64,000 nucleotides of DNA. Source: Arthrobacter agilis. Its GTDB lineage: Bacteria; Actinomycetota; Actinomycetes; Actinomycetales; Micrococcaceae. Location of the stretch: the NCBI RefSeq assembly GCF_002157505.1, contig NZ_NFSC01000028.1, positions 124,001 through 188,000 on the forward strand. Reading direction: 5' to 3'. Every line of letters begins with the position of its first letter. Position 1 is the stretch's first letter. The notes beneath the pieces were generated by a model. The model was not told the DNA's origin. It was given only the letters and a program-made list of their open reading frames with translations, and did not search any database. Below, in pieces: positions 27,306 through 36,533 of the stretch. Position numbers and translations under genes: made by a program.

Positions 27306-28855
27306 GGGGCCTCCGCGGTCGCCGGTCGCAGGCCGGCGGCGGTCAGCGCAGCCCGGAGGGGCGCAGCGGCCTTGTTGACCGTTTCGAGCGCCTCGGTCTC
27401 GAGGACCGAGTCCGCGACGATCCCGCCGCCGGACTGCACGTAGGCCTTGCCCTCGCGCAGGAGGGCCGACCGGATGGCGATCGCCATGTCCATGTCTCCG
27501 GCGAAGTCCAGGTACCCCACCACTCCCCCGTAGATACCTCGGCGGTGCGGCTCGACCTCGTCGATGAGGCGCAGCGCCCGGGGCTTCGGCGCGCCGGAGA
27601 GTGTTCCTGCGGGGAAGGTCGCCGCCAGGACGTCGTAGGCGCTCTTCGAGGGCGAGAGCCTGCCGACCACGGTGGAGACGAGATGCATGATGTGGCTGAA
27701 CTTCTCCACCTCCATGAACTGCGTGACGTCGACGCTGCCGGGTTCGCAGACCTTGGACAGGTCGTTGCGGGCCAGGTCGACGAGCATGAGGTGCTCCGCC
27801 TTCTCCTTCGTGTCGGCTCGGAGCTCCACGGCGAGGTGGCGGTCCTCCTCCGTCGTCCTGCCGCGCGGCCGCGATCCCGCGATCGGGTGCGTGATGACTT
27901 CGTCGCCCGTCACGGTGACGAGGGCCTCCGGGGAGCTGCCCACGATGGAGTACGCCCGTCCGTCCGCGTCCTCGAGGCTGAACAGGTACATGTAGGGGCT
28001 CGGGTTCGTGGTGCGCAGGATGCGGTACACGTCGAGGGCGGAGGCGTTGCACTCGATCTCGAAACGGCGGCTGATGACCACCTGGAAGACCTCGCCGTCG
28101 ACGATGGCGCGCTTGCCGCGCTCGATCGCCCGCAGGTAGTCGGGCTCGAACCAGGACTCACGGACACGGTCCATGGACGCTTCGGCGCTCGGCGCGTCCG
28201 CGGCCATCACCGAGATGGCCGGTTCGGCCGGTTCGGCGAGCCTGGCGAGCATCGCGCGGACCCGGGCGACGGCGTCGTGCCATGCCTCGTCCACGCGGTC
28301 GTCGGTGCCGTCGAAGTTGATGGCGTTCGCGACCAGTGTGAGCGAGCCCTCGGAGTTGTCGTGGATGGCCAGGTCCGAGACGAGGTTCATCGCGAGCTCG
28401 GGCAGGAGGAGGTCGTCCTCGGGCGGGCTGGTGAGTCGTTCCCACCGCCGGACCGCTTCCCAGCCGACGAAGCCGACCATGCCGGACGTGAACGGGGGAA
28501 GCTCCTCGAAGCGCTCGGTCCGCAGGGCTTCGACCGTCCGGCGGAGCGCCTCGACGGGGTTACCTCCCACGGGAACGCCCGCCGGCGGCTCGCCCAGCCA
28601 GTACGCCTCCCCGTCCCGGGTGGTCAGCGTGGCCCGCGAACGGGAGCCGATGAAGGAGTAGCGCGACCACACGCCTCCGACGGCGGCCGATTCCATGAGG
28701 AACGTCCCGGGCTGCCCGGCGGCGAGCTTGCGGTAGATGCCGATCGGCGTGTGCGCGTCGGCGAGGACCTTGAGGTGCACGGGCACGACGCGGCGGGCCT
28801 GGGCCAGTTCGCGGAATTCCTCGAGGGTGGGGCGGATGGTGCCCAGCTGCTGCAT
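27302..28855 (-). CDS. trpE: Anthranilate synthase component I
   Basis: A 517-residue enzyme that makes anthranilate from chorismate with ammonia supplied by TrpG, the first committed step to tryptophan. Visible are the N-terminal Trp-binding LLES-like region (FLMESAAVGGVWSRYSFIG), VFQVVISRRFE, SPYMYLF, IVGSSPEALV and GTLSGAPKPRAL. No trpG or trpD is in the window, so they lie elsewhere. It begins 4 bases after the hisI stop. No leader peptide rich in Trp codons was found, so control by attenuation is not evident. Confidence 0.97.
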   Translation of the reverse strand: MQQLGTIRPTLEEFRELAQARRVVPVHLKVLADAHTPIGIYRKLAAGQPGTFLMESAAVGGVWSRYSFIGSRSRATLTTRDGEAYWLGEPPAGVPVGGNPVEALRRTVEALRTERFEELPPFTSGMVGFVGWEAVRRWERLTSPPEDDLLLPELAMNLVSDLAIHDNSEGSLTLVANAINFDGTDDRVDEAWHDAVARVRAMLARLAEPAEPAISVMAADAPSAEASMDRVRESWFEPDYLRAIERGKRAIVDGEVFQVVISRRFEIECNASALDVYRILRTTNPSPYMYLFSLEDADGRAYSIVGSSPEALVTVTGDEVITHPIAGSRPRGRTTEEDRHLAVELRADTKEKAEHLMLVDLARNDLSKVCEPGSVDVTQFMEVEKFSHIMHLVSTVVGRLSPSKSAYDVLAATFPAGTLSGAPKPRALRLIDEVEPHRRGIYGGVVGYLDFAGDMDMAIAIRSALLREGKAYVQSGGGIVADSVLETEALETVNKAAAPLRAALTAAGLRPATAEAP

Positions 28856-28859
28856 GGAG

Positions 28860-29300
28860 TCAGAGTCCTTCTGCGTCGGTTCGGCTCGCGGTCACGGCAG
28901 GCAGGGCCCGGCCGTCGAAGCATGTGCGTGTGCCGGTGTGGCAGGCCGCGCCCTCCTGGTCGACCGTGACGAGCAGGGCGTCGCCGTCGCAGTCGAGGGA
29001 CACGCCCTTGACCCACTGCCGGTGGCCGGACGTGTCGCCTTTCCGCCAGTATTCCGAGCGGGACCGCGAGTAGAAGGTCACCCGGCCGCTGGTCAGCGTC
29101 CGCCGGAGTGCCTCCTCGTCCATCCAGCCGAGCATCAGCACCTCGAGTGTGTCGTACTGCTGCACGACGGCGGCGACCAGTCCGGCGTCGTCCTTCTTGA
29201 GGGCGCCGGCGACGGCCGGATCGAGGAGCGGCGGCTCCCCTGCAGGGCCCTGGGGCGAGGAGGTGGAGGAGTCAGTCGGGGAGGAGGTGGAGGAAGGCAT
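28860..29300 (-). CDS. hisI: Phosphoribosyl-AMP cyclohydrolase
   Basis: A 146-residue histidine-pathway enzyme that opens the purine ring of PR-AMP. Metal-binding residues are visible in [11 protein letters not shown] and [13 protein letters not shown], and [18 protein letters not shown] is the family signature. It is monofunctional, with HisE separate. The first 30 residues are Ser/Thr/Pro-rich. ATG 29300 was chosen over an upstream in-frame ATG because a -10 box sits only 8 nt before it. It heads the trp operon rather than the his cluster. Confidence 0.95.
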   Translation of the reverse strand: MPSSTSSPTDSSTSSPQGPAGEPPLLDPAVAGALKKDDAGLVAAVVQQYDTLEVLMLGWMDEEALRRTLTSGRVTFYSRSRSEYWRKGDTSGHRQWVKGVSLDCDGDALLVTVDQEGAACHTGTRTCFDGRALPAVTASRTDAEGL

Positions 29301-29308
29301 CACCTGTG

Positions 29309-29314
29309 ATTCTA
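29309..29314 (-). promoter_or_regulatory. -10 element of the hisI-trp operon
   Basis: TAGAAT on the minus strand ends 8 nt before the hisI ATG. No -35 match and no Shine-Dalgarno sequence are obvious, so the leader must be absent or only a base or two long. Confidence 0.45.
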
Positions 29315-29381
29315 GTGCGGTCCCCCTGCCCGCGCGGCGCACCCGCCCCGTCCCCGGCGCAGCATGCTAGTTTCAGCAGCT

Positions 29382-30023
29382 ATGCACTACGTAGCCCCGT
29401 CCCGCGAGGTCCTGGCCGAGATGCTCCTGGCCGCCGGCCACGACGCCCCCACCCTGTGTGAGGGCTGGCTGACGCGCGACCTTGCAGCGCACCTCTACCT
29501 GCGCGAGCACAATCCGGCCATGGGACTCGGGCTCATTCCGAAGCTGGCCGGTTTCACGGAGCGGCTCGTCCGGGAGACGGCGGAGCGCGCGGCATCGCCC
29601 GCGGGCTACGAAGCGCTCGTGGACCGCTTCCGGGCCGGACCACCCGCCCTCTCGCCGATGCGCGTCAGCACGATCGACAGGAGCGCCAACCTCATCGAGT
29701 ACTTCGTGCATACCGAGGATGTCCGCCGGGCCACCACCCGGTGGGCTCCGAGGGCGCTGGACGAGGACTACGCGGACGCCCTCTGGGAGGAACTGCTCAA
29801 GCGCGCGGCGATCCTGTACCGGGGGGCGGACCTCGGCATCGTCCTGGTGCGTCCGGACGGTCCACGGCACGTCGCCAAGCGCGCACCGGTCTCCGTGGCG
29901 ATCGTCGGGGACCCGGGGGAACTGCTGCTGCACGCCCACGGCCGGCGGCAGCAGGCGCTGGTCACCTTCGAGGGCCAGCCCGACGCCGTTGCACTGCTCG
30001 AGACCGCCGACGTCGGACCCTGA
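29382..30023 (+). CDS. TIGR03085-family protein (mycothiol-dependent isomerase/DinB-like fold)
   Basis: A 213-residue protein matching an actinobacterial family related to mycothiol-dependent maleylpyruvate isomerase N-terminal domains. It has the characteristic opening MHYVAPSREVLAEMLLAAG, DAPTLCEGWLTRDLAAHLYLRE (metal-ligand region) and IEYFVHTEDVRRA with a second His. Members are small helical-bundle proteins, some of which use mycothiol. It is on the opposite strand, between hisF and hisI. TAGTTT 8 nt before the ATG could be its -10 element. The substrate is unknown. Confidence 0.85.
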   Translation: MHYVAPSREVLAEMLLAAGHDAPTLCEGWLTRDLAAHLYLREHNPAMGLGLIPKLAGFTERLVRETAERAASPAGYEALVDRFRAGPPALSPMRVSTIDRSANLIEYFVHTEDVRRATTRWAPRALDEDYADALWEELLKRAAILYRGADLGIVLVRPDGPRHVAKRAPVSVAIVGDPGELLLHAHGRRQQALVTFEGQPDAVALLETADVGP

Positions 30024-30051
30024 CACCTCGGAGACCTTCCGGGACCCGTCA

Positions 30052-30066
30052 GGGCTTCCGAAGCCC
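30052..30066. terminator. Possible short terminator between convergent genes
   Basis: GGGCT-TCCGA-AGCCC forms a small hairpin between the ends of the TIGR03085 gene and hisF. Further GGGAC/GTCCC-like pairings surround it in this 92-base gap. There is no U-tract and support is weak. Confidence 0.35.
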
Positions 30067-30115
30067 CCGGGACGAGGCAGGGTTCCCGTTCGGGACCCCG
30101 GAACGTCGCGGTCCG

Positions 30116-30886
30116 TCAGCGGACGGGGAAACCGGCCTCCCGGATGGCGGCCTTGACCTGCGCGATGGCGTCCACGGGTCCGAAGTGGAAGACGGACGCA
30201 GCGAGAACGGCGTCGGCGCCGGCCTGGACCGCCGGCGGGAAATGCTCCGGCTTGCCCGCTCCGCCCGAGGCGATGAGCGGAACGCCGACGGCGGCCCGGA
30301 CGGCGCGGATGAGCTCCAGGTCGAAGCCCTCCTTGGTGCCGTCGGCGTCGATCGAGTTGAGCAGGATCTCGCCCACGCCCCGGTCCGCTGCCTCGCGGGC
30401 CCAGGCCACGGCGTCGATCCCGGTGCCCTTGCGCCCGCCGTACGTCGTGACCTCGAAACCGGAGGGCGTGCTGGCGTCGCGCGTGCGTCGCGCATCGAGG
30501 GACAGCACCAGGACCTGCGCCCCGAAGTGCCCGGTGATCTCGTTGATGACGGCGGGGCGTGCCACCGCGGCCGTGTTGATCGAGGCCTTGTCCGCGCCGT
30601 AGCGCAGCAGGCGATCGACGTCGGAGATCTCGCGCACTCCCCCGCCCACCGTCAGGGGGATGAAGACCTCCTCGGCGGTCCGGGCGACGACGTCGAACGT
30701 CGTCTCCCGGTTGCCGGAGGAGGCGGTGACGTCCAGGAACGTCAGTTCGTCGGCGCCCGCGCGGTCGTAGCGGTGTGCGAGTTCCACGGGGTCACCGGCG
30801 TCGCGCAGGTCCTCGAAGTTGACGCCCTTGACCACGCGGCCGGCGTCGACGTCGAGGCATGGGATGACACGGACTGCGACGGTCAT
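30116..30886 (-). CDS. hisF: Imidazole glycerol phosphate synthase subunit HisF
   Basis: A 256-residue TIM-barrel cyclase that forms imidazole glycerol phosphate and AICAR using ammonia from HisH. The catalytic aspartates are in [15 protein letters not shown] (residue 11) and [10 protein letters not shown]; phosphate loops are GGGVREISD and [11 protein letters not shown]. hisF starts 13 bases after the hisG stop. HisH is not in the window. Confidence 0.97.
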   Translation of the reverse strand: MTVAVRVIPCLDVDAGRVVKGVNFEDLRDAGDPVELAHRYDRAGADELTFLDVTASSGNRETTFDVVARTAEEVFIPLTVGGGVREISDVDRLLRYGADKASINTAAVARPAVINEITGHFGAQVLVLSLDARRTRDASTPSGFEVTTYGGRKGTGIDAVAWAREAADRGVGEILLNSIDADGTKEGFDLELIRAVRAAVGVPLIASGGAGKPEHFPPAVQAGADAVLAASVFHFGPVDAIAQVKAAIREAGFPVR

Positions 30887-30899
30887 GGCTGCCCCTCCC

Positions 30900-31745
30900 C
30901 TAGATCCGGCAGGCGTGGATGGTGCTGACGAGGATGGCGCGGGCGCCGAGCTCGTACAGCTCGTCCATGACGCGGTTGGTCTGGTTCCGCCGGACCATCG
31001 AGCGCACGGCCACCCAGTCGGAATCGCGCAGCGGTGACACGGTGGGGGATTCGAGACCGGGCGTCAGGGCGGCGGCCTCGTCCACAAGATCCTTGCGGAT
31101 GTCGTAGTCCATCATCACGTACTGGCGTGCGACGAGGACACCCTGCAGGCGCCGCAGCAGCACGTCCAGTCCGGCGGGAGGCTCGACGCCGGCCCGGCCG
31201 ATCAGCACGGCCTCGCTCTTGAGGATCGGGTCACCGAAGATCTCCATGCCCGCGGCACGGAGGGTGTTGCCCGTCTCCACCACGTCGGCGATGGCGTCGG
31301 CGACGCCGAGGCGCACCGAGGATTCGACGGCGCCGTCGAGCCTGACGACGGCGGCGGTGATGCCGCGTTCGGCGAGGTAGTCCTTCAGGAGGCCCTCGTA
31401 GCTCGTCGCGACGCGCTTGCCCTCGAGCTGCGCCACCGACGAGAAGTCGGCCACGGGGCCGGCGAACCGGAAGGTCGAGGCTCCGAAGCCGAGCTGCAGG
31501 AGCTCCTCGGCCTTCACCTGCGCGTCGAGGAAGAGGTCGCGGCCGGTGATGCCGACGTCGAGGGTTCCCGAGCCCACGTACACGGCGATGTCGCGCGGAC
31601 GGAGGAAGAAGAACTCGATCTCGTTCTCGGGATCGACGAGGACGAGTTCGCGGGAGTCGCGGCGCTGGCGGTAGCCGGCCTCGGCAAGCATGGACGAGGC
31701 GGCCTCGGAGAGGGCGCCCTTGTTGGGAACTGCTACACGGAGCAT
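30900..31745 (-). CDS. hisG: ATP phosphoribosyltransferase (long form)
   Basis: A 281-residue enzyme catalysing the first, feedback-controlled step of histidine synthesis, from ATP and PRPP to PR-ATP. The start [14 protein letters not shown] and the PRPP loop region [16 protein letters not shown] (reading DVVETGNTL here) are typical. The C-terminal 80 residues form the ACT-like histidine-binding domain of the long form, so no HisZ is needed. ATG 31745. hisE lies 63 bases upstream on the same strand. Confidence 0.96.
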   Translation of the reverse strand: MLRVAVPNKGALSEAASSMLAEAGYRQRRDSRELVLVDPENEIEFFFLRPRDIAVYVGSGTLDVGITGRDLFLDAQVKAEELLQLGFGASTFRFAGPVADFSSVAQLEGKRVATSYEGLLKDYLAERGITAAVVRLDGAVESSVRLGVADAIADVVETGNTLRAAGMEIFGDPILKSEAVLIGRAGVEPPAGLDVLLRRLQGVLVARQYVMMDYDIRKDLVDEAAALTPGLESPTVSPLRDSDWVAVRSMVRRNQTNRVMDELYELGARAILVSTIHACRI

Positions 31746-31808
31746 GGGGATCTTTCGCTGGAGGGAGGAGGTGCAAGCGGGAGCCGCGGGCAGGATGCGC
31801 CGGCGCGG

Positions 31809-32072
31809 CTACAGATGCTTGTAGACGTCCTCCAGGGTGAGTCCCTTCGCGATCATGAGCACCTGCAGGTGGTAGAGCAGCTGGGAGATCTCCTCGGCGG
31901 CGTCCTCGGTGGACTCGTACTCGGCGGCCATCCACACTTCGGCGGCCTCTTCGACGACCTTCTTGCCGATGCCGTGCACGCCGGAATCGAGCTCCGCGAC
32001 GGTCCGCGAACCGGCTGGCCGTTCGACGGCCTTCGCGCTGAGTTCCTCGAACAGGGAATCAAAGGTTTTCAC
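31809..32072 (-). CDS. hisE: Phosphoribosyl-ATP diphosphatase
   Basis: An 87-residue all-helical pyrophosphohydrolase acting just after HisG. The MazG-like metal-binding helix [15 protein letters not shown] and the second acidic helix [14 protein letters not shown] carry the expected Glu/Asp residues. GTG 32072 was selected because it gives the standard family length. AGGGGA upstream may act as a ribosome-binding site, and a -10 box also stands at leaderless distance. Confidence 0.96.
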   Translation of the reverse strand: MKTFDSLFEELSAKAVERPAGSRTVAELDSGVHGIGKKVVEEAAEVWMAAEYESTEDAAEEISQLLYHLQVLMIAKGLTLEDVYKHL

Positions 32073-32079
32073 GTCCCCT

Positions 32080-32085
32080 AGGCTA
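32080..32085 (-). promoter_or_regulatory. -10 element of hisE-hisG-hisF
   Basis: TAGCCT on the minus strand ends 7 nt before the hisE GTG. AGGGGAC between them could alternatively serve as a Shine-Dalgarno sequence for a longer message, so the leaderless reading is tentative. Confidence 0.4.
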
Positions 32086-32143
32086 TCGGCTCCCGGAGCC
32101 GACCCTCTCCTCGGGGTCCCTGGTGTGACGGATGCCTCCGCGC

Positions 32144-32823
<680 letters not shown>

Positions 32824-32824
<1 letters not shown>

Positions 32825-33624
32825 CAGGCGCCGGCCGCGTCCGCCTGGCCGTCGGCGTCGGCGGAGTTGTCGCGCTCCCCCAGGTACGTGATGAGGTCCT
32901 CGATCGAGACGAGCGGGATCCCGTGCTCGTCGGCGAAGCGGCGCAGGGCGGGAAGGCGCATCATATCGCCCTCGTCGTGCACCAGTTCGGCGATGACGGC
33001 GGCGGGGCGCTTCCCCGCGAGCCTGCTCAGTTCGACGGAGGCCTCGGTGTGTCCGGGCCGCTGGCGGACTCCACCGGCGGCGGCGCGCAGCGGAAAGACG
33101 TGGCCCGGCCGGGTGAGGTCGGAGGGGACACTGGCCGGATCCGCCAGCACCTTCACGGTCCGCGCGCGGTCCGCCGCGCTGATGCCCGTGCTGACACCGG
33201 TCGCGGCATCGCACGAGACCGTGTAGGCCGTGCCCTTCGAGTCCTCGTTCACGGCGGTCATCGGCGGCAGGAGGAGCCGGTCCGCGTCGGCCACCTGCAG
33301 GGGCACGCACAGGACGCCGGAGGTCCAGCGGACGGTCCAGCCCATCAGCTCGGGCGTGGCGTCCTCTGCGGCGAAGACGATGTCGCCCTCGTTCTCGCGG
33401 TCCTCGTCATCGACGACGACGACGGCTCGCCCCGCGGCGATGGCCGCGACGGCGTCCAGGACGGGATCCAGGCGGATCGCTGCCTGATCCCCGGTTCCTG
33501 CGGCGTCCTCGGCGACTGCGCTGTCTTTCGTCACTGCCCTGTCCTCCATCACTGCACTCTTCTCCGTCACTGCACTGCTTTTCATCACTGCACCGCCCTG
33601 GGTCGCTGCACTGCCCTCCGTCAC
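32824..33624 (-). CDS. ribB: 3,4-dihydroxy-2-butanone 4-phosphate synthase, without GTP cyclohydrolase II domain
   Basis: A 266-residue enzyme converting ribulose 5-phosphate into the four-carbon riboflavin precursor. The DHBPS domain runs from about residue 50: [43 protein letters not shown] and the terminal [14 protein letters not shown]. In many actinobacteria this domain is fused to GTP cyclohydrolase II (RibBA), but here it stops with a short acidic tail right where the second domain would begin. GTG 33624 overlaps the ribE stop by 4 bp. This start adds an N-terminal run of seven hexapeptide repeats coded by an 18-bp minisatellite; ATG at 33585 is an alternative start. ribA must be elsewhere. 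Confidence 0.93.
33515..33622. repeat. Six 18-bp tandem repeats inside the 5' end of ribB
   Basis: Units begin ACTGC: for example ACTGCACTGCTTTTCATC, ACTGCACTCTTCTCCGTC and GCTGCACTGCCCTCCGTC. Because 18 is divisible by 3, the array encodes hexapeptides in the ribB frame: [36 protein letters not shown] and VAEDAA. Confidence 0.88.
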
Positions 33625-34274
33625 TGCCCCGTCCCGGCGCCGCGGTGCTGCTGCGCGTCCACGGCGGCGAAGCCGAGCAGGCGTTCGGCATACTTGGCGA
33701 GCACGTCCATCTCCAGGTTGACCGGGTCCCCGATCGACTTCGCACCCAGGCCGGTCTCCTTGAGCGTGGTCGGGATCAGCCCGACCTCGAACCACTGCCC
33801 GGTCTCGTCCGGTGCACTGACGGCGGTGACCGTCAGCGAGACGCCGTCGATCGCCACGGAGCCCTTCTCCGCCGCGTAACGCCCCAGCTTCGACGGCAGT
33901 CCGAAACGGAGCCGGTGCCACGCGCCGAGGTCCTCGCGCTCGAGCAGCACACCGATGCCGTCCACATGCCCCTGGACGACATGCCCGTCGAGGCGTCCTC
34001 CCGCGGGAACGCACCGCTCGAGGTTGACCGGCGCGCCCGGCTGCAACTCGCCCGTGGTGGTCCGGCGGAGGGTCTCGCCCATGACGTCGACGCCGACGCG
34101 CCCGCCGTCGAGGGTGACGGCCGTGAGGCACACGCCGTTGACGGCGATGGAGGCCCCGGGCGTGAGGTCCCGGCCGGTCTCGGGCGCCTCGAAGACGAGA
34201 AGGCCGCTTTCGCCGTCGGCTGCGAGCTCGAGTGAGACCACGCTGCCCTGCTCGGACACGATTCCTGTGAACAC
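33621..34274 (-). CDS. ribE: Riboflavin synthase alpha chain
   Basis: A 217-residue enzyme that dismutates two lumazines to riboflavin. It is built of two homologous lumazine-binding barrels: residues 1-95 ([24 protein letters not shown]) and 96-195 ([28 protein letters not shown]). The start is GTG 34274 after GGAAG. The stop overlaps ribB. The 64-base gap to ribD shows no separate promoter. Confidence 0.96.
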   Translation of the reverse strand: MFTGIVSEQGSVVSLELAADGESGLLVFEAPETGRDLTPGASIAVNGVCLTAVTLDGGRVGVDVMGETLRRTTTGELQPGAPVNLERCVPAGGRLDGHVVQGHVDGIGVLLEREDLGAWHRLRFGLPSKLGRYAAEKGSVAIDGVSLTVTAVSAPDETGQWFEVGLIPTTLKETGLGAKSIGDPVNLEMDVLAKYAERLLGFAAVDAQQHRGAGTGQ

Positions 34275-34338
34275 TGGTACTTCCTTCGGGAGTGGATTGA
34301 TTGCGGGTGAGGTCGCCGGCGAGGCCGGTGGGACAGGG

Positions 34339-35412
34339 CTACGGCGGGGTCGTGAGGTTCGGGCCCGGGGTATGGGGCGGGGGCCGCAGGTGTACCCGGA
34401 CGTCGGCACCGAGCTGCTGCACGGCGGGGCCTCCGGCGTCGTCGAGACGCCAGCGCTCCGCCTCGCCGAGCGTGGTGACGCCGAGCTCGGGGAAGGCGGG
34501 CGCTCCGTCGCCGAGGATCAGCGGGGCGACGTAGCTGAACAGCTCGTCGACGACGCCGGCCCGGAGGAAGGCGGAGGCGACGCGCGGGCCTCCCTCGACC
34601 ATCAGGTGGCGGACCCCCCTGCCGTACAGCTCGCCGAGGGCGAGACGGACGTCGCGGGTGGCCAGGTGGAGGAACCCGGGTCCCCTGATGGCGGCGTCGT
34701 CCGGCACCGTCCCTTGCCCCAGGACCACGCGCAGGCCCGCGCCCCTGGCGCCCTGGGTCCCGTCCGTCCGCGCGGTGAGGCGGGGGTTGTCGGCGAGGAC
34801 GGTCCCGGTGCCCACGAGGACGGCGTCGGCCAGCGCCCGGATCCTGTGCCCGTCGGCGCGCGCCTCCGGCCCGGTGATCCACTGGCTGGATCCGTCCCGC
34901 GCGGCGACACGGCCGTCGAGGGACTGCGCCGATTTCAGGGTGACGAAGGGGCGTGCGCCGGCGAGGGCTGCGGTCCAGCGCTCGTTGAGGTCGCGTGACC
35001 GGGTGGCCTCGAGGCCTCCGACGCAGTCGATGCCCGCGCTGCGCAGCCGGTGGGCTCCTCCCGCTGCGGCGCCGTTGACGTCGTCGGCGGCGTGGACGAC
35101 CCGCGCCACGCCGGCCTCGATGAGGGCCTCGCTGCAGGGGCCGGTCCGGCCGGTGTGGTTGCACGGTTCGAGGGTGACCACCACGGTGGCCCCGCGCGGG
35201 TCGTTGCCGCGACTACGGGCGTCGGCGAGGGCTGCCGGTTCGGCGTGGGGGGTGCCCGCGCCCCGGTGGTAACCCTCCCCGAGGACGGCGCCGTCGGGGC
35301 CGAGCACGACGGCGCCCACGAGGGGATTGGCGCCGCGCACGCCCTGGCCGGCGAGTCGGAGGGCACGCAGCATCGCCTCCGATTCCGCTGCGGTCACTGA
35401 CGGCGTGCTCAT
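34339..35412 (-). CDS. ribD: Bifunctional diaminohydroxyphosphoribosylaminopyrimidine deaminase/reductase
   Basis: A 357-residue two-domain enzyme for riboflavin steps 2 and 3. The deaminase domain has the zinc ligands His56 (with Glu58, TPHAEP), Cys84 and Cys93 (PCNHTGRTGPC). The reductase domain from about residue 150 has VTLKSAQSLDGRVAARDGSSQWI, VGTGTVLADNPRLTAR and MVEGGPRVASAF. ATG 35412 overlaps the transporter stop by 4 bp. A G/P-rich tail ends the protein. Confidence 0.96.
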   Translation of the reverse strand: MSTPSVTAAESEAMLRALRLAGQGVRGANPLVGAVVLGPDGAVLGEGYHRGAGTPHAEPAALADARSRGNDPRGATVVVTLEPCNHTGRTGPCSEALIEAGVARVVHAADDVNGAAAGGAHRLRSAGIDCVGGLEATRSRDLNERWTAALAGARPFVTLKSAQSLDGRVAARDGSSQWITGPEARADGHRIRALADAVLVGTGTVLADNPRLTARTDGTQGARGAGLRVVLGQGTVPDDAAIRGPGFLHLATRDVRLALGELYGRGVRHLMVEGGPRVASAFLRAGVVDELFSYVAPLILGDGAPAFPELGVTTLGEAERWRLDDAGGPAVQQLGADVRVHLRPPPHTPGPNLTTPP

Positions 35413-36092
35413 CGCAGTGTCGGGTCCGGCAGGAGGGTCTCGACGCTGGGCTCCGCGGCGCGCTGGGCGCGTGCCCACACGAAGAAGCCGACCAGGGTGA
35501 AGGCGCCGTAGAACACGTACATGAAGGCGCTGGCGTAGTAGCCGGCGCTGAAGAGCAGGGGCACCCCGACGATGTCCACGGCGACCCAGACGAGCCAGAA
35601 CTCGACCCAGCCCTTGGCCATGCCATAGGTGGCGAGCAGGGAACCCACGAAGGTCCACGCATCCGCCCACACGGGCTCGTAGGACCCCAGCATGCGGAAG
35701 AGGGGGGTCAGCAGAAAGGTGCCGACGATCAGGAAGGCGACCATACCGAGCCGGGTCCTGGTGCCGGCCCACTGCGGGGTGACGGCCTGTCCTCCGCTGT
35801 GCCGGCTGGCCTGCCACTGCCGCCAGCCGTAGACCGAGACGGCGATGAACATGACCTGGCGGCCGGCCTGGCCGAGCAGGTTCGCGGCGCTCGCGGCACC
35901 GAAGAGTGATCCGAGGAACACCGTCAGGAGCAGGAGGTTGCCCAGGATGCCGACGGGCCAGGCCCAGACGCGGCGGCGCATGCCCCCGAGGGCGCTGAGG
36001 AGGCCGAAGACGTTGCCCACCACTTCGCGCAGCAGGAGGGAACCGTTGCCTACGGGGATGCGGGCTTCGAAGAGCCACTGCAGAAAATCCAT
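35409..36092 (-). CDS. ribM: PnuC-family riboflavin transporter (RibM/PnuX type)
   Basis: A 227-residue membrane protein of the PnuC fold with six to seven helices (e.g. LLREVVGNVFGLLSALGG, PVGILGNLLLLTVFLGSL, FWLVWVAVDIVGVPLLFSA, AFMYVFYGAFTLVGFFVWAR). The W-x-x-Y-like and VDI motifs match the PnuC family. PnuC takes up nicotinamide riboside, but members located downstream of an FMN riboswitch and before rib genes in actinobacteria are riboflavin importers called RibM or PnuX, which is the more likely role here. ATG 36092 follows GAAGGA. Confidence 0.88.
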   Translation of the reverse strand: MDFLQWLFEARIPVGNGSLLLREVVGNVFGLLSALGGMRRRVWAWPVGILGNLLLLTVFLGSLFGAASAANLLGQAGRQVMFIAVSVYGWRQWQASRHSGGQAVTPQWAGTRTRLGMVAFLIVGTFLLTPLFRMLGSYEPVWADAWTFVGSLLATYGMAKGWVEFWLVWVAVDIVGVPLLFSAGYYASAFMYVFYGAFTLVGFFVWARAQRAAEPSVETLLPDPTLR

Positions 36093-36146
36093 GCCGATCC
36101 TTCGCCGATACGACGGCTCCGGGCGATGGCAGCGGGAGGGACACCG

Positions 36147-36167
36147 CGTCGCGGCAGTGCCGCGACG
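36147..36167 (-). promoter_or_regulatory. Hairpin between FMN riboswitch and ribM, possible expression platform
   Basis: CGTCGCGGC and GCCGCGACG form a strong 9-bp stem 49 bases downstream of the aptamer and 54 bases before the ribM ATG. It lacks a U-tract. It may terminate, or pair alternatively with the aptamer 3' arm or the ribosome-binding site; the mechanism cannot be told from sequence alone. Confidence 0.45.
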
Positions 36168-36215
36168 GGATGGGCTGCCCGTTGACCGGCCAGCCGCAGA
36201 CCCCTGCTGTTCGTG

Positions 36216-36355
36216 CTTCTCCCATCCAGACTTTAACTGTCGGTCCCGGAATTCCACCGGCTCAACCGTCTCCCTCCCACGGGTGCGGAAGGTCGGACGG
36301 GTCGCGGACTATCACCGCCGGTTCGGACTTACACCGACCCCGGAGCACGTACTGG
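36216..36355 (-). promoter_or_regulatory. FMN riboswitch (RFN element)
   Basis: On the minus strand the conserved blocks follow in order: GTGCTCCGGGGTCGGTG, AAGTCCGAACCGGCGGT, ATAGTCCGCGAC, a variable stem, TTGAGCCGGTGGAATTCC, GGACCGAC, AGTTAAAGTCTGGATGGGAG. This is the FMN-sensing aptamer that shuts off riboflavin genes when FMN is plentiful. It precedes ribM-ribD-ribE-ribB-ribH. The 441-base gene-free stretch 36093-36533 consists of this element, the hairpin at 36147, the aspS terminator and a two-copy 14-bp repeat near 36488-36515 (GATTCCGCGGTTCC). Confidence 0.96.
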
Positions 36356-36453
36356 TCCTGATTATTTCACAGGAGACCTGCGGCACCGGCCGCTCCGTCA
36401 CATTTCGTCCGAGAGCGATCCGCACGGCCGGATCGGCACGCGGGCCGGATACG

Positions 36454-36485
36454 GGACAGGGCACTCCTCGCGGAGTGCCCTGTCC
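36454..36485 (-). terminator. Terminator of aspS
   Basis: A perfect 14-bp stem, GGACAGGGCACTCC paired with GGAGTGCCCTGTCC around TCGC, lies 48 bases past the aspS stop. It also insulates the riboswitch operon from aspS. Confidence 0.88.
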
Positions 36486-36533
36486 TTCGATTCCGCGGTT
36501 CCGATTCCGCGGTCCCATGCCTGGAGCGGGAGG

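Noticed and set aside
28860-29381. Tryptophan leader peptide or T-box upstream of hisI-trpE
   Set aside because: No Trp-codon run, no T-box motif and almost no leader: the -10 box is 8 nt from the hisI start.
33407-33745. A Ser/Asp/Gly-rich frame in the ribB/ribE overlap
   Set aside because: It is the out-of-frame reading of the 18-bp repeats; ribB and ribE catalytic motifs prove the other frames.
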